Source: Tragulus kanchil
Taxonomy: Eukaryota; Chordata; Mammalia; Artiodactyla; Tragulidae
Assembly: GCA_022376925.1 (NCBI GenBank)
Contig: JAIOJX010000003.1
Location: forward strand, 38,555,874 to 38,619,873
Reading direction: 5' to 3'
DNA length: 64,000 bases
Under the pieces are notes generated by a model. The model saw only the letters and a list, made by a program, of their open reading frames with translations, had not been told where the DNA came from and did not search any database. How positions within the stretch are numbered: the first letter of the stretch is position 1; each line of letters starts with the position of its first letter. The translations under genes were made by a program, and so were the position numbers. Below are positions 10,243-23,442 of this stretch, one piece after another.

Positions 10243-12343
10243 AAATAAAGTCACTGGATTTATGACTAACTTTTTCAACTAATATAGTCGAAATGTATTC
10301 CTGATAAATATCCGTTTGGCGACTGAGGCCATCAAGATCATTTTTAGCTTCAGATGTTGGTATCTGGTACATGAACTATGCCTCACTGTGCCAACATTTA
10401 TAAACTAGACTAAATAAATTTCCCATGTTTTCATCTCACCTTTTTTTTTTCTTAAATAAAAATAGGGCAAGTACAAGCCCTAAGGCAAGTCGCCAGAAAC
10501 CTCTCTCCAAGTTTACATGGATTTACATCATGATCCATAAAATTGGACCATTTTTTCTCAACTATTTAAGATTCTGCCTACAGACATTATTATCTGGTCT
10601 GCTTTTCCATCTCAATTGTACCAAGGCCACAACAGACACACTGCAGAAATTAAGACAAATACCTGAAAGGAGAAGGATGGTAATACGAATAAATAAAATA
10701 GAAATGAGTAGAACAGGCATAATGTCAAGGAGACAGCCAAAGACTCATCCTGTCTGCAGGCCACCCCACAGAACGGTTGCCTTGGGGGAATGTAAGCCTC
10801 CTGTCACCAGTCTCACTGAAAACCTAGAGACTGAGCATTTTATCTAAAATCTGAGGGCATGCAAATATTATGATTCAAATTTTAAAAACAAGCAAAAACA
10901 TTGTAAGTCAAACAAAATTCATCATGGGCCATTTCATGACCTCTAGTGGGTCTCCTGGATGCCTTATGGGACCAGTCCAGTGACCTTTTGCTTTAGAATA
11001 TTTATTTGCAGTGGACAAGGCTGGCTTCTGATTATTTTCCTTCTTGTTAAATAATCACAAACCATCCTTTTAGTCAGCTCTTCTATGATGTTGCTAGGGA
11101 ATAACATCTAAAACAACACTGATTTTTTTTTTTTTTTGGACATTTGCAAATCTGCCAGTTTATACAAACACCCTCATCCTCCACAGGATCACTCCTGATT
11201 CTCCACTCCCCTCCACCAACCCTCTGCTCCATAGGTATTATACCTCAATCAACTAAAGGTGATGGGAGGCCTACACAGGCCAAAGAACAAAGATAAATGA
11301 ATGAAAGATCAATAGAAGTGGCCAAAGAAAAAAATAAAGTCACTGGATTTATGACTAACTTTTTCAACTAATATAGTCGAAATGTATTCCTGATAAATAT
11401 CCGTTTGGCGACTGAGGCCATCAAGATCATTTTTAGCTTCAGATGTTGGTATCTGGTACATGAACTATGCCTCACTGTGCCAACATTTATAAACTAGACT
11501 AAATAAATTTCCCATGTTTTCATCTCACCTTTTTTTTTCTTAAATAAAAATAGGGCAAGTACAAGCCCTAAGGCAAGTCGCCAGAAACCTCTCTCCAAGT
11601 TTACATGGATTTACATCATGATCCATAAAATTGGACCATTTTTTCTCAACTATTTAAGATTCTGCCTACAGACATTATTATCTGGTCTGCTTTTCCATCT
11701 CAATTGTACCAAGGCCACAACAGACACACTGCAGAAATTAAGACAAATACCTGAAAGGAGAAGGATGGTAATACGAATAAATAAAATAGAAATGAGTAGA
11801 ACAGGCATAATGTCAAGGAGACAGCCAAAGACTCATCCTGTCTGCAGGCCACCCCACAGAACGGTTGCCTTGGGGGAATGTAAGCCTCCTGTCACCAGTC
11901 TCACTGAAAACCTAGAGACTGAGCATTTTATCTAAAATCTGAGGGCATGCAAATATTATGATTCAAATTTTAAAAACAAGCAAAAACATTGTAAGTCAAA
12001 CAAAATTCATCATGGGCCATTTCATGACCTCTAGTGGGTCTCCTGGATGCCTTATGGGACCAGTCCAGTGACCTTTTGCTTTAGAATATTTATTTGCAGT
12101 GGACAAGGCTGGCTTCTGATTATTTTCCTTCTTGTTAAATAATCACAAACCATCCTTTTAGTCAGCTCTTCTATGATGTTGCTAGGGAATAACATCTAAA
12201 ACAACACTGATTTTTTTTTTTTTTTGGACATTTGCAAATCTGCCAGTTTATACAAACACCCTCATCCTCCACAGGATCACTCCTGATTCTCCACTCCCCT
12301 CCACCAACCCTCTGCTCCATAGGTATTATACCTCAATCAACTA
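10170..12343 (+). repeat. Adjacent direct duplication 4 (10170-11255 / 11259-12343)
   Basis: Offset is about 1,090 bases, with the copies separated by three bases. The left edge falls inside the tail of the SINE at 9987-10242, so 11259-11335 is a headless SINE tail that did not arise by retroposition. The copies differ by one T in a T run. Confidence 0.95.
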
Positions 12344-12471
12344 TTAATACAAAAACCCCTGGCTTCTCTATTAAATCCTATACATTCTTTTCATCAAAAC
12401 GTTCAGAAACGCTGACCACTTCTCACCATTCCCAATATTTCCACCTTATTCTCTTGCCTGAACTACTATAT

Positions 12472-13000
12472 TAGTCAAAGTTCTCATGAGAAACAGAATC
12501 AACAGGATACACATGCAAAGAGATATACAATAAGGAATATGTTTATACGATTACAGAGACAGTCCCATGAACAGAATTCCCATCTACAAACTAGACACCC
12601 AAGAGAGTTAATGGTATAGTTCCAGTCCATGGAAAGAGCCTGAGAAACAGGAGAATCAATGAGATGTCATGACTTCCAGCTCCAAAGACAGCAGCCTGAA
12701 ACCCTAGAAGACCCAACATTTCAGTTCTAGTTTGTCTGAAGGCAGGAAAAGACGAATGTTCTAGCTCATGCACTCAGGCAGGAGTGGCTCCCTCTTATTC
12801 ACAGGAAGGTTGGGCTTTGGGCTCTAGGCAGGTCTTCAACCGATTAGATAAGGAAAGAGAAAGAGTGATCTGTTTTACTGTCTACCAATTCAAATGTTAC
12901 TCTCATTCATGACACCCGAGACACACCTAGGATAAAATAGTGCCTGATCAAATATCTAAATACCCCATAGCCTAGTCAGCATGACACATAAAATGATGAA
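12472..13000. mobile_element. Ancient mammalian interspersed repeat, family unassigned
   Basis: The stretch starting GAGAAACAGAATCAACAGGA and ending near TACCAATTCAAATGTTACTC and GACACATAAAATGATG is a widespread old mammalian repeat I recognise by text, but I cannot name its class with confidence. Confidence 0.5.
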
Positions 13001-13074
13001 ACTGTTTCTTATGGGACTTTTCTGCTTCTCCATTCCCTTCAGTCTACTCTTCACACACCAATCCGTGAATTTTT

Positions 13075-13200
13075 ATTTTCAAGTTTTATTGAGACATAAT
13101 TCATAGACTACACAATTCACCCAAAGAGTACAATACAACAGGGTTTTAGTGTATCCACATATACTATGTGCATCCTTTATCACTGACAATCAATAATTTC
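13075..13200 (-). mobile_element. Ancient L1 3' fragment
   Basis: Contains TTTTATTGAGACATAATTCA and ACAATTCACCCAAAGAGTAC, the reverse complement of an old L1 3' end. Confidence 0.6.
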
Positions 13201-13515
13201 TCTAACAACAAATTAAATCACACTCAAAAGCTTCCAGTAGCTTCTCATCAGGCTTAGGGGAAAATACAGTCTCTTCATAGAAGCCCACAGAGCCCTAAGC
13301 AACCTGATGGCCTACCTCTTTGTCTCACTCAGTTCTAGAGCAGGAGTCCTCCTTAATGGTCCAGCTTCATTCTGCTTGATGGCCCCTCCTTTTCCTTCTG
13401 CCCATAAAACTCCCACTCATCCTCTGTATCTTCCCACTCCCTCACTTCATTCTATCCCTGATTGAATGTCAGCTCCTGAAATAAGATGCCCCTGAACACC
13501 TTCTCTGAAATATTT
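13201..13515 (+). mobile_element. L2 fragment
   Basis: Decayed L2 coding text: the CTTCCAGTAGCTTCTCATCA, AACCTGATGGCCTACCTCT and GAATGTCAGCTCCTGAAAT segments appear in the usual L2 order. Confidence 0.6.
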
Positions 13516-13764
13516 CCCATACATGCGCTCAACCATTCTCTCTCTGTTCAATTTTTTTCAGTGTAATTAGGGTAATGAACAGATATCACTATTAGAGATT
13601 CTTCATGGTAATTACAGACACTGACAGATTATTATCAACTTATTGACTACACTCCATTAGGAAGCAACTTTCTCTGTCTTATTTGTAGCTGTGTCCCAAA
13701 TAAGGACACAAACCTATTTTTAGGTTTTCCCAGTAGTCATGTATAGATGCAAGAGTTGGATCAT

Positions 13765-14165
13765 AAAGTAGCTGTGAGTCTGAGCAACGAAGAACTGACG
13801 CCTTTGAAATGTAGTGCTGGAGAAGACTCTTGAGAGTCCCTTGGACAGCAAGGAGATCAGTCAATCCTAAAAGAAATCAACCCTGAATACTCATTGAAAG
13901 GACTGATGCTGAAGATGAAGCTCCAATATTTTGGTCACCTGATGCAAAAAGACAACTCATTGGAAAAGACCCTGAGGTTGGGAAAGATTGAAGGCAGGAA
14001 GAGAAGGGGATGCAGAAGGATGAGAAGGTTGGATGGCATCACTGAGTCAATGGACATGAGTTTGTGCAAATTCCAGGAGCTGGTGAACGACGGGGAAGCC
14101 CGGCATGCTGCAGTCCATGGGGTTGCAAAGAGTCAGACACGACTTAGGGACTGAACAACTGAACA
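13765..14165 (+). mobile_element. BovB reverse-transcriptase C-terminus and 3' end
   Basis: A plus-strand open stretch at 13894-14154 reads LKMKLQYFGHLMQ, LEKTLRLGKIEGRKRRG and LDGITESMDMSL, the conserved C-terminal end of BovB ORF2. It is followed by GTTGCAAAGAGTCAGACACG, the BovB 3' terminus. The RT core is absent, so it cannot be active. Confidence 0.92.
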
Positions 14166-14829
14166 ACAAAGTATTTTTAGGAAAGGAGGGATAGTCATAG
14201 GCCTAAACTCCATCAAGTAACCAATGCCCAGATACCAGTCTCACACCTGGGTTCTAATTTTTATCACTGTCATCAGTGCTTCTCTTTCTAATTTCTGTTT
14301 AAAACGTGCCTAAAGAGAGACATTTGAAGTGCTTTTGTATCTGAATAAAACTGTCATGTATGACATAATCTCACTCTGAACCAAAATTTTTTTAACTCTA
14401 CAAGTTAATTATAGTGTTGCTTTAGGACTTTTAATTCACTAATGTTTTGATAAAAGTTGCCCTCAAGGCTGAGAGTTGCCACATAAATGTTCATCTTAGA
14501 TTTAAAAACAAATAAGTTTTGGAACTCTAGGGAAGTGTTCCTAAACTTTTGCCAGTGCCATGACTAAGAGGTTATAGCTAGAAAGAAAACCAGAGTTTCC
14601 TGACTTACAGCGCCGCATCATTTCGGGCACTGTAGCCAACTTAAATGTTGAAACTGAGCTTCTAAGTTTCTACTCTTGGTGACACTTACCTTTAATTGGG
14701 AGTTGGAGAGAAGGTGACAAGGAAACTTTAGGAAATCTCCTGAAAATATTTCATAAATAGCTCAATCACCATTGTCTTATTTACATGGAGGTATTAGGGC
14801 ATTTGGATAAGAAGTGAAAAAAGTGTTAG

Positions 14830-15027
14830 TCACTCAGTCATCTCTGACTCTTTGTGACCCCATGTACTTAGCTTGTCAGGTTCCTCTGTCCATGGCATTC
14901 TCCAAGCAAGAATACTGGAGTGGACAGCCATTCCCTTCTTGAGGGGATCTTCCCAACCCAGGGATTGAACGTGAGTCTCCTACATTGCAGGTGAATGTTT
15001 TAACTGTCGGAGCCACATGGGAAGCCC
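14830..15027 (-). mobile_element. Bov-tA SINE
   Basis: Full reverse-complement Bov-tA, with the Bov-A part at the left (GCAAGAATACTGGAGTGGAC) and the tRNA-like head at the right ending GGGAAGCCCC. Confidence 0.88.
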
Positions 15028-15778
15028 CAAGGAATCTGGATATTTAATATCTAACATTTGTTACTGTGAAGACATTTAATACAATCAGTCTGTTTTCTCA
15101 GATATAATTATTGGAAAATCCCAAACCATTTCAAAATACAGATGGTGATTCAGAGAAATTACAAAAAGATACATTAGGAAAGAAAATTTACATTAAAATA
15201 CAACCATGGAAAATGCCTTTTTAAATGTACAAAGTGATTTTATTTTTAGTCAATAGGTAACATGTATGCTATGATTTCTTACACAAGTTAAATAGTACAA
15301 TAAAAATGGTAACAATATAGTACTCTTCTACATCTTTCTTAAGAAGAAAAAGGACTATGTTTGTGTTATTGGTGTTTTGTTTTCAAAGAAAATTAATGGC
15401 GCTGGCATGCTAGTAAAATAACAACAGTTTAAATGTTAGTGTTCTAGACCTAATTACGATAGCTTGTACATGGTTCACCTTCCCTTTGAAATAAAAATAT
15501 TTCTTTAATATAATTTTAATCATGAGATACAACTGAGCAGCTTTAATCAAGTTATTGATATAGTTCAACCTTCACTGTATCTACTAGGAAATGATAAAAA
15601 AAGAAAAAATATTTTAACTTAATAAAACTCCAAGGTCTGATGCAACATATATGAAATTGTTCCAGTCCAGTAATAGACAAGAAGTGGTAATTTATAGAAG
15701 AATCTAGCCTTCATTATTTATCAACTGTGAGGAAATTGAGAACATGAAAACTAAGAGCTGGGGCTAGAGTATGATCAT

Positions 15779-16056
15779 GGGCTTCCCCGGTGGTCCAGTG
15801 GGTAGAGTCCACCGTGCAGTGCAAGAGGCACTGGTTTGATCCCTGGTCTGAGAAGATCCCACGTGCTGTGGAGAAGCTAGACCAATGTGTCCAATTAGGA
15901 GTCAGCACTCTGGAGCGCGTGCACCCATAGCCAGTGCTCTGCAACAGAGAGAGGCCACTGCAAGGGGAGGCCCACAGAAGCCAAAGAATAAAGACAGATG
16001 AAAAATAAACGAATGGAAAACCAATAAGAGACCAAAATCTAACAAACAAAAAAAAA
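15779..16056 (+). mobile_element. tRNA-Glu SINE, older copy
   Basis: Same family as 2028 but more diverged. Imperfect target duplications ATGATCATGG (15771-15780) and ACGATTATGG (16061-16070) flank it. Confidence 0.85.
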
Positions 16057-16887
16057 GAATACGATTATGGGAGGGGACCTCTATGATATCCCTCACCCAT
16101 TTAAAAATGGGGATCACGGCAGTCAGAATCAGTTCAGCATGAATGCTGTTATTATTAGCTAAATAATCAAATTGGCAAGGATGAATGAGTCAGAAAGAAT
16201 TTGCATGGTGAAGCCCTTCCCAGGTTTACCAGGTGGAAGATCTCCTTTAACAAATCTACAAAGTCAGCAATGAAATTTGAGACCAGAAAACAGACACTAG
16301 ATCTTAGCATTAAATGGTTATTTTAAACTAGGTCTGCACCATCTTCCACTCTATTCTCACACTGCTGTTTATTATCAGTGTTTTTCATATATCCACATCC
16401 AAATATTTTCACCCATGTACCTTATTACCAACTAGAGAGATATTCCCTCTGAGATGCACACTGGGTTTGACCTAGTACAGAACAACCCTCAATAACCATC
16501 TTTCAAGCAAGGCATATATTTATACTCGCCACTCATCCAAGCCACCTTCTAATATTGCTTGAGTACTTTCTCTTCAACCACACAAAATTTATTCCTCCCT
16601 CTTTTCCAGAAAAGAACCACACTTGAATGAAGATAATAATTATATTTTACTTCTTATATTATTTCAACTTGGAAGAGAAAAGAAACAGAAGAAAGCATTT
16701 TTCTCCCGAAAATACTCTATCTTGAGGTCTCATAGCTCACAAAGTCAGTGTCTCACAAGCCTTCACTCTCCCAATTTCTGGGCTTATTTTACAAAAAAAA
16801 AAAAAGCAGAGGGATAGACACAGTCAATGCTTGTGAGTAGTTTTTAGAAAAGTACATGATAAAACCTGGGTAAAAATACTTAAATTT

Positions 16888-17032
16888 GATTTCCCTGGTG
16901 GTCCACTGGCTAAGACTCTGTGCTCCCAATGCTGGGGCCCTGGATTCAATCCCTGGTCAGGGAACTAGATCCCACATACCCTAACTAAGACCCAGTGCAA
17001 CCAGATAAATACATTAAAAAAAAAAAAAAAAA
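16888..17032 (+). mobile_element. Short tRNA SINE with AACTAAGACCC body
   Basis: The head TTTCCCTGGTGGTCCACTGG is followed by CCCTAACTAAGACCCAGTGC and an A tract. Ten-base target duplications ACTTAAATTT lie at 16878-16887 and 17033-17042. This family is distinct from Bov-tA and from the young SINE. Confidence 0.85.
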
Positions 17033-17689
17033 ACTTAAATTTTATAGCTGAATCCTTAGGTGAATTTTCTGTTTTGGCTGGAAGAGAACAACAAGATGTT
17101 TCAAGAGTGACCTGGACATAAACTGGGCTGTACTACTTTGCTGACACCCAAGTACATAGAGGAGTGAAGACGAATGAATCAAAAATGATGTTACACTGGT
17201 ACAAGAACAATGATCACTAACAAAATGGCAGTAAGAACAGACCCATAGGTTTGCCTTATTTCTTAACATAACTACGATGAACGCTAGAGACAATGACACA
17301 TGTAATAGGTTAAGCTCGCGGATATCTTTGCCCATTTCCTACATTCTACGGCATTCCTAAATGAGGAGACAACATTCCCAGCCTCTGTAGGCAACCTCAC
17401 ACATTCTACTCTTGAAGGAACCTGACTAACCCTTTAGAACAAAGATGTTCAACATGAACCTGTATTTTTCATACAAATCTGAATATATTGAGCATTTTTC
17501 TACTAAGCCCCCTGATGGACACAAACATTCAAACAAATGATTCATACTCAAATTTTCTAGGAAACATCACTTTTCAAAGGAGAATCTCAACTGAAACGTC
17601 AAGTGTGAGATCAATCAAATCTATAGTCAGTCAGCAAACTGACCCTTATAAAATAGTAGGGCTTACTTTCTTGATTCTTCAGCTCAGTC

Positions 17690-17907
17690 GTTCTCAACCA
17701 GGGTTAAATTTACCCCATAAGGTCACTGGCATTGTCAGGAGACACTGTGGACACCATTGGTGGGCAGAGGGCACAGGGCTCTTAGTCTCTATTGAATAGA
17801 AACCAGGCATGCTGCTTAATATTCTAAATGCAAAGGACAGATGCCCACAACAAAGAATTACCCAGTCCAAAGCATCAACAGCGCCAAGGGTGAGAAACCT
17901 TGCTTTA
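17690..17907. mobile_element. MER5A-like hAT DNA transposon fossil
   Basis: The ends TTCTCAACCAGGG and GGTGAGAAACCTT form imperfect inverted repeats. Inside, GGCATTGTCAGGAGACA and CACAACAAAGAATTACCCAG match the MER5A layout. Confidence 0.82.
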
Positions 17908-18452
17908 GAAAATACAAACAAACCATTAGGGGTGGAAGATAACTCTGTGTTAACCGTTAATAACTTTCTTGATGTTTTCTACATGTATTGTATTTCATGC
18001 ACACTAGTGCATCTGACAGTAGAATGTTATTGTGGTTCAATGACTCTTTTCACCATCAGAATGTCTTGCCTGTTTCTCAGGGTTTTGTTTTGAGGTGGAG
18101 ATTTTTCATTCTCAAAGTTTTGGTTTTGAGTTTCAATGATTTGAACACACCCACATTTAACAGCAGCTAATTTTTGGAAGGCTGAAACTCTGGGGTAAGA
18201 AAACTGTAGCATGGCTTTGTAAAGAAAAAAGAGAATTTAAAAGATAGGGCGGGGAGGAGAGAGGAGGCCAGGGAGTTACGCTTGACTTAAAAAAAAAGAA
18301 AAAAAGATACAAGGAAATGTATTTCTTTACAAAACTCAGTCAATTAAGAAAAGCCACATGTCCAGAAGATCTATGAGAATATGATTGATGCCTTCCTCAA
18401 GAGAAATTTTTTTCATCTAATTATAGGAATGTTATAAGCAAAGCATTCAATA

Positions 18453-20707
18453 TATTTCTAAACCATCTTAGTATCTCCCTCTGTGGTGTTATTACTCAGG
18501 GGATATTCCATGTATTTCAAACAATCCATCTGCCATGGGTAAATCTACTGCCTTGGCTTCAATGCTAAACATACATGGCAGTGGACCTGAAATGGGTAGA
18601 AGTCAGAGCTGAAGAAGGGAGAGTAAAAACAAAGCAATGAAAGAGGGGGATTGGAACATTCTGCTCACCAAGCGTAACAAACTTTTACACAGAGGTTGTG
18701 TCATTATTTCCGTATTTGACTTAACTTGGTATCTACCTCATACAACCTCATTTACAGAGATCACCTCAACCCACACACCTGAACTGAACAAACCAAAGGA
18801 AATGAATCTCTTGACCACAGTCTACTTAGCCGAGACCACTCTCTCCCCCAAGGAACTCATCTACCAGCTAGCCACAGACCCATGTAGCCAGTCTCACACA
18901 TCTCGAAGTAAAACTCAAGGTTACCAAAGGGAAAACATGAGGGAGAAGGAGTAAATTAGCAGACTGAGATTAACATATAACATGACACTTAGGTAACAGC
19001 TAATAAGGACCTACTGTCTAGCACGGGGAACTCTATTCAATATTCTGTAATAATCTATATGGGAAAAGAACCTGAAAAGGAGTATAATCAATTCACTTTG
19101 CTATACACCTGAAACTAACACAACATGGTAAATCAACTAGAGCCCAAATAAAAGAAAAGGTCATCGGATCCATTCAGATTCCTCTCTCAGGAAATTCAGC
19201 TAAGGGGGATGCCATTTCCTGTTAGAAAAGGGACAGAAGAAAGTAATCATGCGGAATGCAGCTGCCATAGTCATGTTTGAGCACTAGACTAAAGAGAGTC
19301 CTCTGGAAACTCCCTATAATAAAACACTCTTCATTTCACTTAGCTTGCAAGCAGTTCTGCTCTGTTACTAAAAAAAGCGTTAACTACATGTAAAACTGGT
19401 GAATCTGACTAAAGTCTTGGAGTGTAGCAGTGTGAATTCCTGGTCTCACTACTGTACCAGAATTATACAAGAATGTCACCAAGGGGGAAATGGGGTGAAA
19501 GGCACAGAGGACCTCCCTGTACTGATTTTTTGGCAACTTTCTCTGAATCACAAGTCTTTTAAAAAATTAAAATCTCAAAATATTTCTAAACCATCTTAGT
19601 ATCTCCTCTGTGGTGTTATTACTCAGGGGATATTCCATGTATTTCAAACAATCCATCTGCCATGGGTAAATCTACTGCCTTGGCTTCAATGCTAAACATA
19701 CATGGCAGTGGACCTGAAATGGGTAGAAGTCAGAGCTGAAGAAGGGAGAGTAAAAACAAAGCAATGAAAGAGGGGGATTGGAACATTCTGCTCACCAAGC
19801 GTAACAAACTTTTACACAGAGGTTGTGTCATTATTTCCGTATTTGACTTAACTTGGTATCTACCTCATACAACCTCATTTACAGAGATCACCTCAACCCA
19901 CACACCTGAACTGAACAAACCAAAGGAAATGAATCTCTTGACCACAGTCTACTTATCCGAGACCACTCTCTCCCCCAAGGAACTCATCTACCAGCTAGCC
20001 ACAGACCCATGTAGCCAGTCTCACACATCTCGAAGTAAAACTCAAGGTTACCAAAGGGAAAACATGAGGGAGAAGGAGTAAATTAGCAGACTGAGATTAA
20101 CATATAACATGACACTTAGGTAACAGCTAATAAGGACCTACTGTCTAGCACGGGGAACTCTATTCAATATTCTGTAATAATCTATATGGGAAAAGAACCT
20201 GAAAAGGAGTATAATCAATTCACTTTGCTATACACCTGAAACTAACACAACATGGTAAATCAACTAGAGCCCAAATAAAAGAAAAGGTCATCGGATCCAT
20301 TCAGATTCCTCTCTCAGGAAATTCAGCTAAGGGGGATGCCATTTCCTGTTAGAAAAGGGACAGAAGAAAGTAATCATGCGGAATGCAGCTGCCATAGTCA
20401 TGTTTGAGCACTAGACTAAAGAGAGTCCTCTGGAAACTCCCTATAATAAAACACTCTTCATTTCACTTAGCTTGCAAGCAGTTCTGCTCTGTTACTAAAA
20501 AAAGCGTTAACTACATGTAAAACTGGTGAATCTGACTAAAGTCTTGGAGTGTAGCAGTGTGAATTCCTGGTCTCACTACTGTACCAGAATTATACAAGAA
20601 TGTCACCAAGGGGGAAATGGGGTGAAAGGCACAGAGGACCTCCCTGTACTGATTTTTTGGCAACTTTCTCTGAATCACAAGTCTTTTAAAAAATTAAAAT
20701 CTCAAAA
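18453..20707 (+). repeat. Adjacent direct duplication 5 (18453-19580 / 19581-20707)
   Basis: The blocks abut exactly, with an offset of 1,127-1,128. Two differences were seen: one C of a short C run at the left end, and a G/T change at 18829 versus 19956. Each copy includes an artiodactyl L1 3' end. Confidence 0.95.
18962..19155 (+). mobile_element. Artiodactyl L1 3' UTR
   Basis: Recognisable phrases include AATAAGGACCTACTGTCTAG, GGGAACTCTATTCAATATTC and ACACCTGAAACTAACACAAC. A copy is at 20089-20282 by duplication 5. Confidence 0.85.
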
Positions 20708-20745
20708 TAATTTTTTTTAAGTATTAACTAAAATATTTACCTATC

Positions 20746-21420
20746 TGTATTAGTTCCCTAGGGCTGTCATAACAAAGTACCTGGATACCTACCCCACTTT
20801 ACTATGCCCTCCATACACACACTCCACGGGACAATTCTATTCCAAAATCAGGTCATATCTCTGATGTACTGTCGTGTAGGACTTCGATATATAAGATTTC
20901 AATATATAGGCATACCTCAGAGATATTCTGCTTGGATTCCAGATCACCTCAATAAAGCAAGTCATACGAATTTTTTGTTTGCTGTACATATGAAAGTTAT
21001 GCTTACACTATACTTTAGTCTACTAAGCATGCAATAGCATTATGTCTTATAAAGTAACCCACATACCTTAATATACAAATGTCGTATTGCCAAAACGTGC
21101 TCCCATCATTTGAGCTCTGAAGAGTTTCATAAAAGTAACATCAGAAATCACAGGTCACAGATCACCAGAACAAATATAATAATAATGAAAAAGCATGAAA
21201 TACAGAAAGAATTACCCAAAGACAATCCAGAGACATTGGAGTGAACAAATGCTATCAGTAAAATGGAACAGATAAAATTTATTTGATGTTGAGTTGCCAC
21301 AACTCTTCAATTTGTAAAATATGCAATATTAAGCAAAGAATACGAAAGTGAAGCACAATAAATGAGATAACCCTGTATTCTATTTTCTGAAGGGGACACA
21401 ATTCAAATTTTAACACTATC
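20746..21420 (+). mobile_element. MLT1-like LTR split by a DNA transposon
   Basis: The left part begins TGTATTAGTTCCCTAGGGCT and reaches TAGGACTTCGATATATAAG. The right part resumes GGGGACACAATTCAAATTTT at 21391. The insert between them is the element at 20907-21376. Confidence 0.7.
20907..21376. mobile_element. Tigger-like (TcMar) DNA transposon fossil
   Basis: The left end AGGCATACCTCAGAGATATT and right end AAATGAGATAACCCTGT are degraded inverted repeats with internal CAATAAAGCAAG and GCACAATAA. TA flanks are visible. There is no transposase frame; it is a short internally deleted form. Confidence 0.7.
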
Positions 21421-21432
21421 CCATCAAAGAAC

Positions 21433-21820
21433 TAATTCTAGGGATTTGCCTGGTGGTCCAGTGACTAAGAATCTGCCTTGGGTGGTGATGGTTTATTCAC
21501 TAAGTCATATCCAACTCTCGTGACTCCATGAAGTGTAGCCCACCTGTCTCCTCTGTCCATAGGATTTCCAGCATACTGGAGTGGGTTGTCATTTCCTTCT
21601 CCAAAGAATCCACCTTAGCCAGGTTTAATACCTGGTCAGGCAACGAAGATTCCACATGCACGGAGCAACTAAGCCTGTATGACACAGCTCCTGAGCCCAT
21701 GTGCTCTGGAGCCCACACACCACAATTAGAGAGGTTTTGGCCATCACGAGAAAACCTGCCTGACACAATGAAGACTCCATGTGACATAACTGAGACCTGA
21801 CATAAAAATAACTTTTTTGA
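21433..21820 (+). mobile_element. tRNA SINE split by a Bov-A unit
   Basis: A SINE head (GCCTGGTGGTCCAGTGACTA) is interrupted at about 21479-21605 by a minus-strand Bov-A unit (CATACTGGAGTGGGTTGTC). The SINE body resumes with GCCAGGTTTAATACCTGG and GAGCAACTAAGCC. AGAATCTGCCTT and AGAATCCACCTT around the insert look like its target duplication. Confidence 0.72.
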
Positions 21821-22214
21821 AGGCCTAATTCTAGAGGCTATTACTTCTCACAATGGAAATCTTGTCCACTAATTCATTCAAAAGAATTGTTGATCTACAG
21901 TATGTACCAGTCACTATGTTAGGTATTGTGAACACAAAAATTATTAGCATGTAGAGTCTGGCTCAAATTTTTATCTTTTTTCTATGAGTGTCCAAAACTA
22001 AAGCTTCTAACATACTACTACTGAGGAATTATTAGAGGTCAATCTTCATAGTCCAAATACAGCTAGTCATAAGTATTCCAATCACAAGGAATGGGCCAAA
22101 GAATGTTCAAACTACCCTAAAATCACACTCATTTCATGTGCTAGCAAGGTTATGCTCAAAATCCTTCAGGCTAAAATTCAATAGTACGTGAGTCGAGAAT
22201 TTCTAGACTCTATC

Positions 22215-22505
22215 TAGATGTGTAAGCTAGATTTAGAAAAGGCAGAGGAACCAGAGATCAAATTTACAACATCCTCTGGATCATAGAAAAGACAAGATAA
22301 TTCCAGAAAAATATCTACTTATGCTTCATTGACTACGCTAAAGCTTTTGACTGCGTGGATCACAACAAACTAGGAAAAATCCCTAAAGATATGGGAGTTT
22401 GAGCAAACTCACTATCTGGAGTGAAGGACAACGAAGCCTAGTGTGTTGTAGTCTATGTGGTCACAAAGAGTCGGACATGACTTAATGACTAAACAATAAT
22501 AACAT
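22215..22505 (+). mobile_element. Internally deleted BovB
   Basis: It starts in the BovB reverse transcriptase (a frame near 22318 reads ASLTTLKLLTAW only when shifted; the nucleotide text encodes the FIDYAKAFDCVDHNKL motif). Near 22400 it jumps directly to the C-terminal and 3' end (CACAAAGAGTCGGACATGAC). The central RT, about 1 kb, is missing. Confidence 0.8.
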
Positions 22506-22599
22506 AGATGTTAAACAAATATCAGTCTACTGTAATTCTCTGCAGAATATTTATTATCTGGTACTTTCTTGTTCATTTGTTCATTTATTTGTGCAAGCC

Positions 22600-22735
22600 C
22601 CTCTCCTCCACCAGAATGTACACTTTTTGAGGGTAAGGTCCTCATCTGTCTTTGCTCCTTTCATGTGTCCCGATAAATGAGAAGAATTCTTACCTAATAG
22701 GCACTCAAGTATTTGTTAAAAGAATGAATGTGACA
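22600..22735 (+). mobile_element. L2 3' end
   Basis: GAATGTACACTTTTTGAGGG, then GCACTCAAGTATTTGTTAAAAGAATGAATG, is a typical L2 3' terminus. Confidence 0.65.
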
Positions 22736-23442
22736 CAAAAGAACATTCACAGAACATCCAGACTATATATCAGCCCTTTTCATCCTCATAACAACCCTAA
22801 TCAATAGAGACAGGGATGCTAATTCACACTTAAAATTGACGCCTTAAGAAGCTGTGATAGAAAAATGTGCCATAACACACTAGTATAAGAAGAATTCAAA
22901 TGATGGGTGATAAGGACTTCAAACCAAATGTGCTTAGCTCAGTTCTGTGGTTCTGGTCACTCTTTATGCTTCTAAATCCAATTAAAATTCTCAGTGTTCT
23001 ATATTTGGGAAATCATCCTATTTAGTACATTTTGTTGTAGTTCTTAGAGATAAGATCAAAACTAGATAGAATTTCTCATACTTGAAATAGAAATACTTGG
23101 CAAGATCTTTGGATTTAAATATAAAATACACTGGTGCTTTCATCTAATCATAGATTCAGGAGACAGAATAAAGCTTCTAGTGGCCGACCACATTAAAGTA
23201 CCACCACCATTCAAGCATTCCAAATATTTGGGGCGCTTGGAATCAAAGGTTAATTTTCTTTAAAATGCATATAACTGATCCAGGAAATGACAATTTAAAA
23301 ATCTAAGCATTAAACTATCTGAGAAAAACTCAAGCCATCTGAAAACACAGTACTTTCAATATAATTCATACATGGAATTTTCATAGAAGATTTTCAAAAA
23401 GTTATTTTCGTATAAAATCTATTTTATTAAACTGAATGTTTC

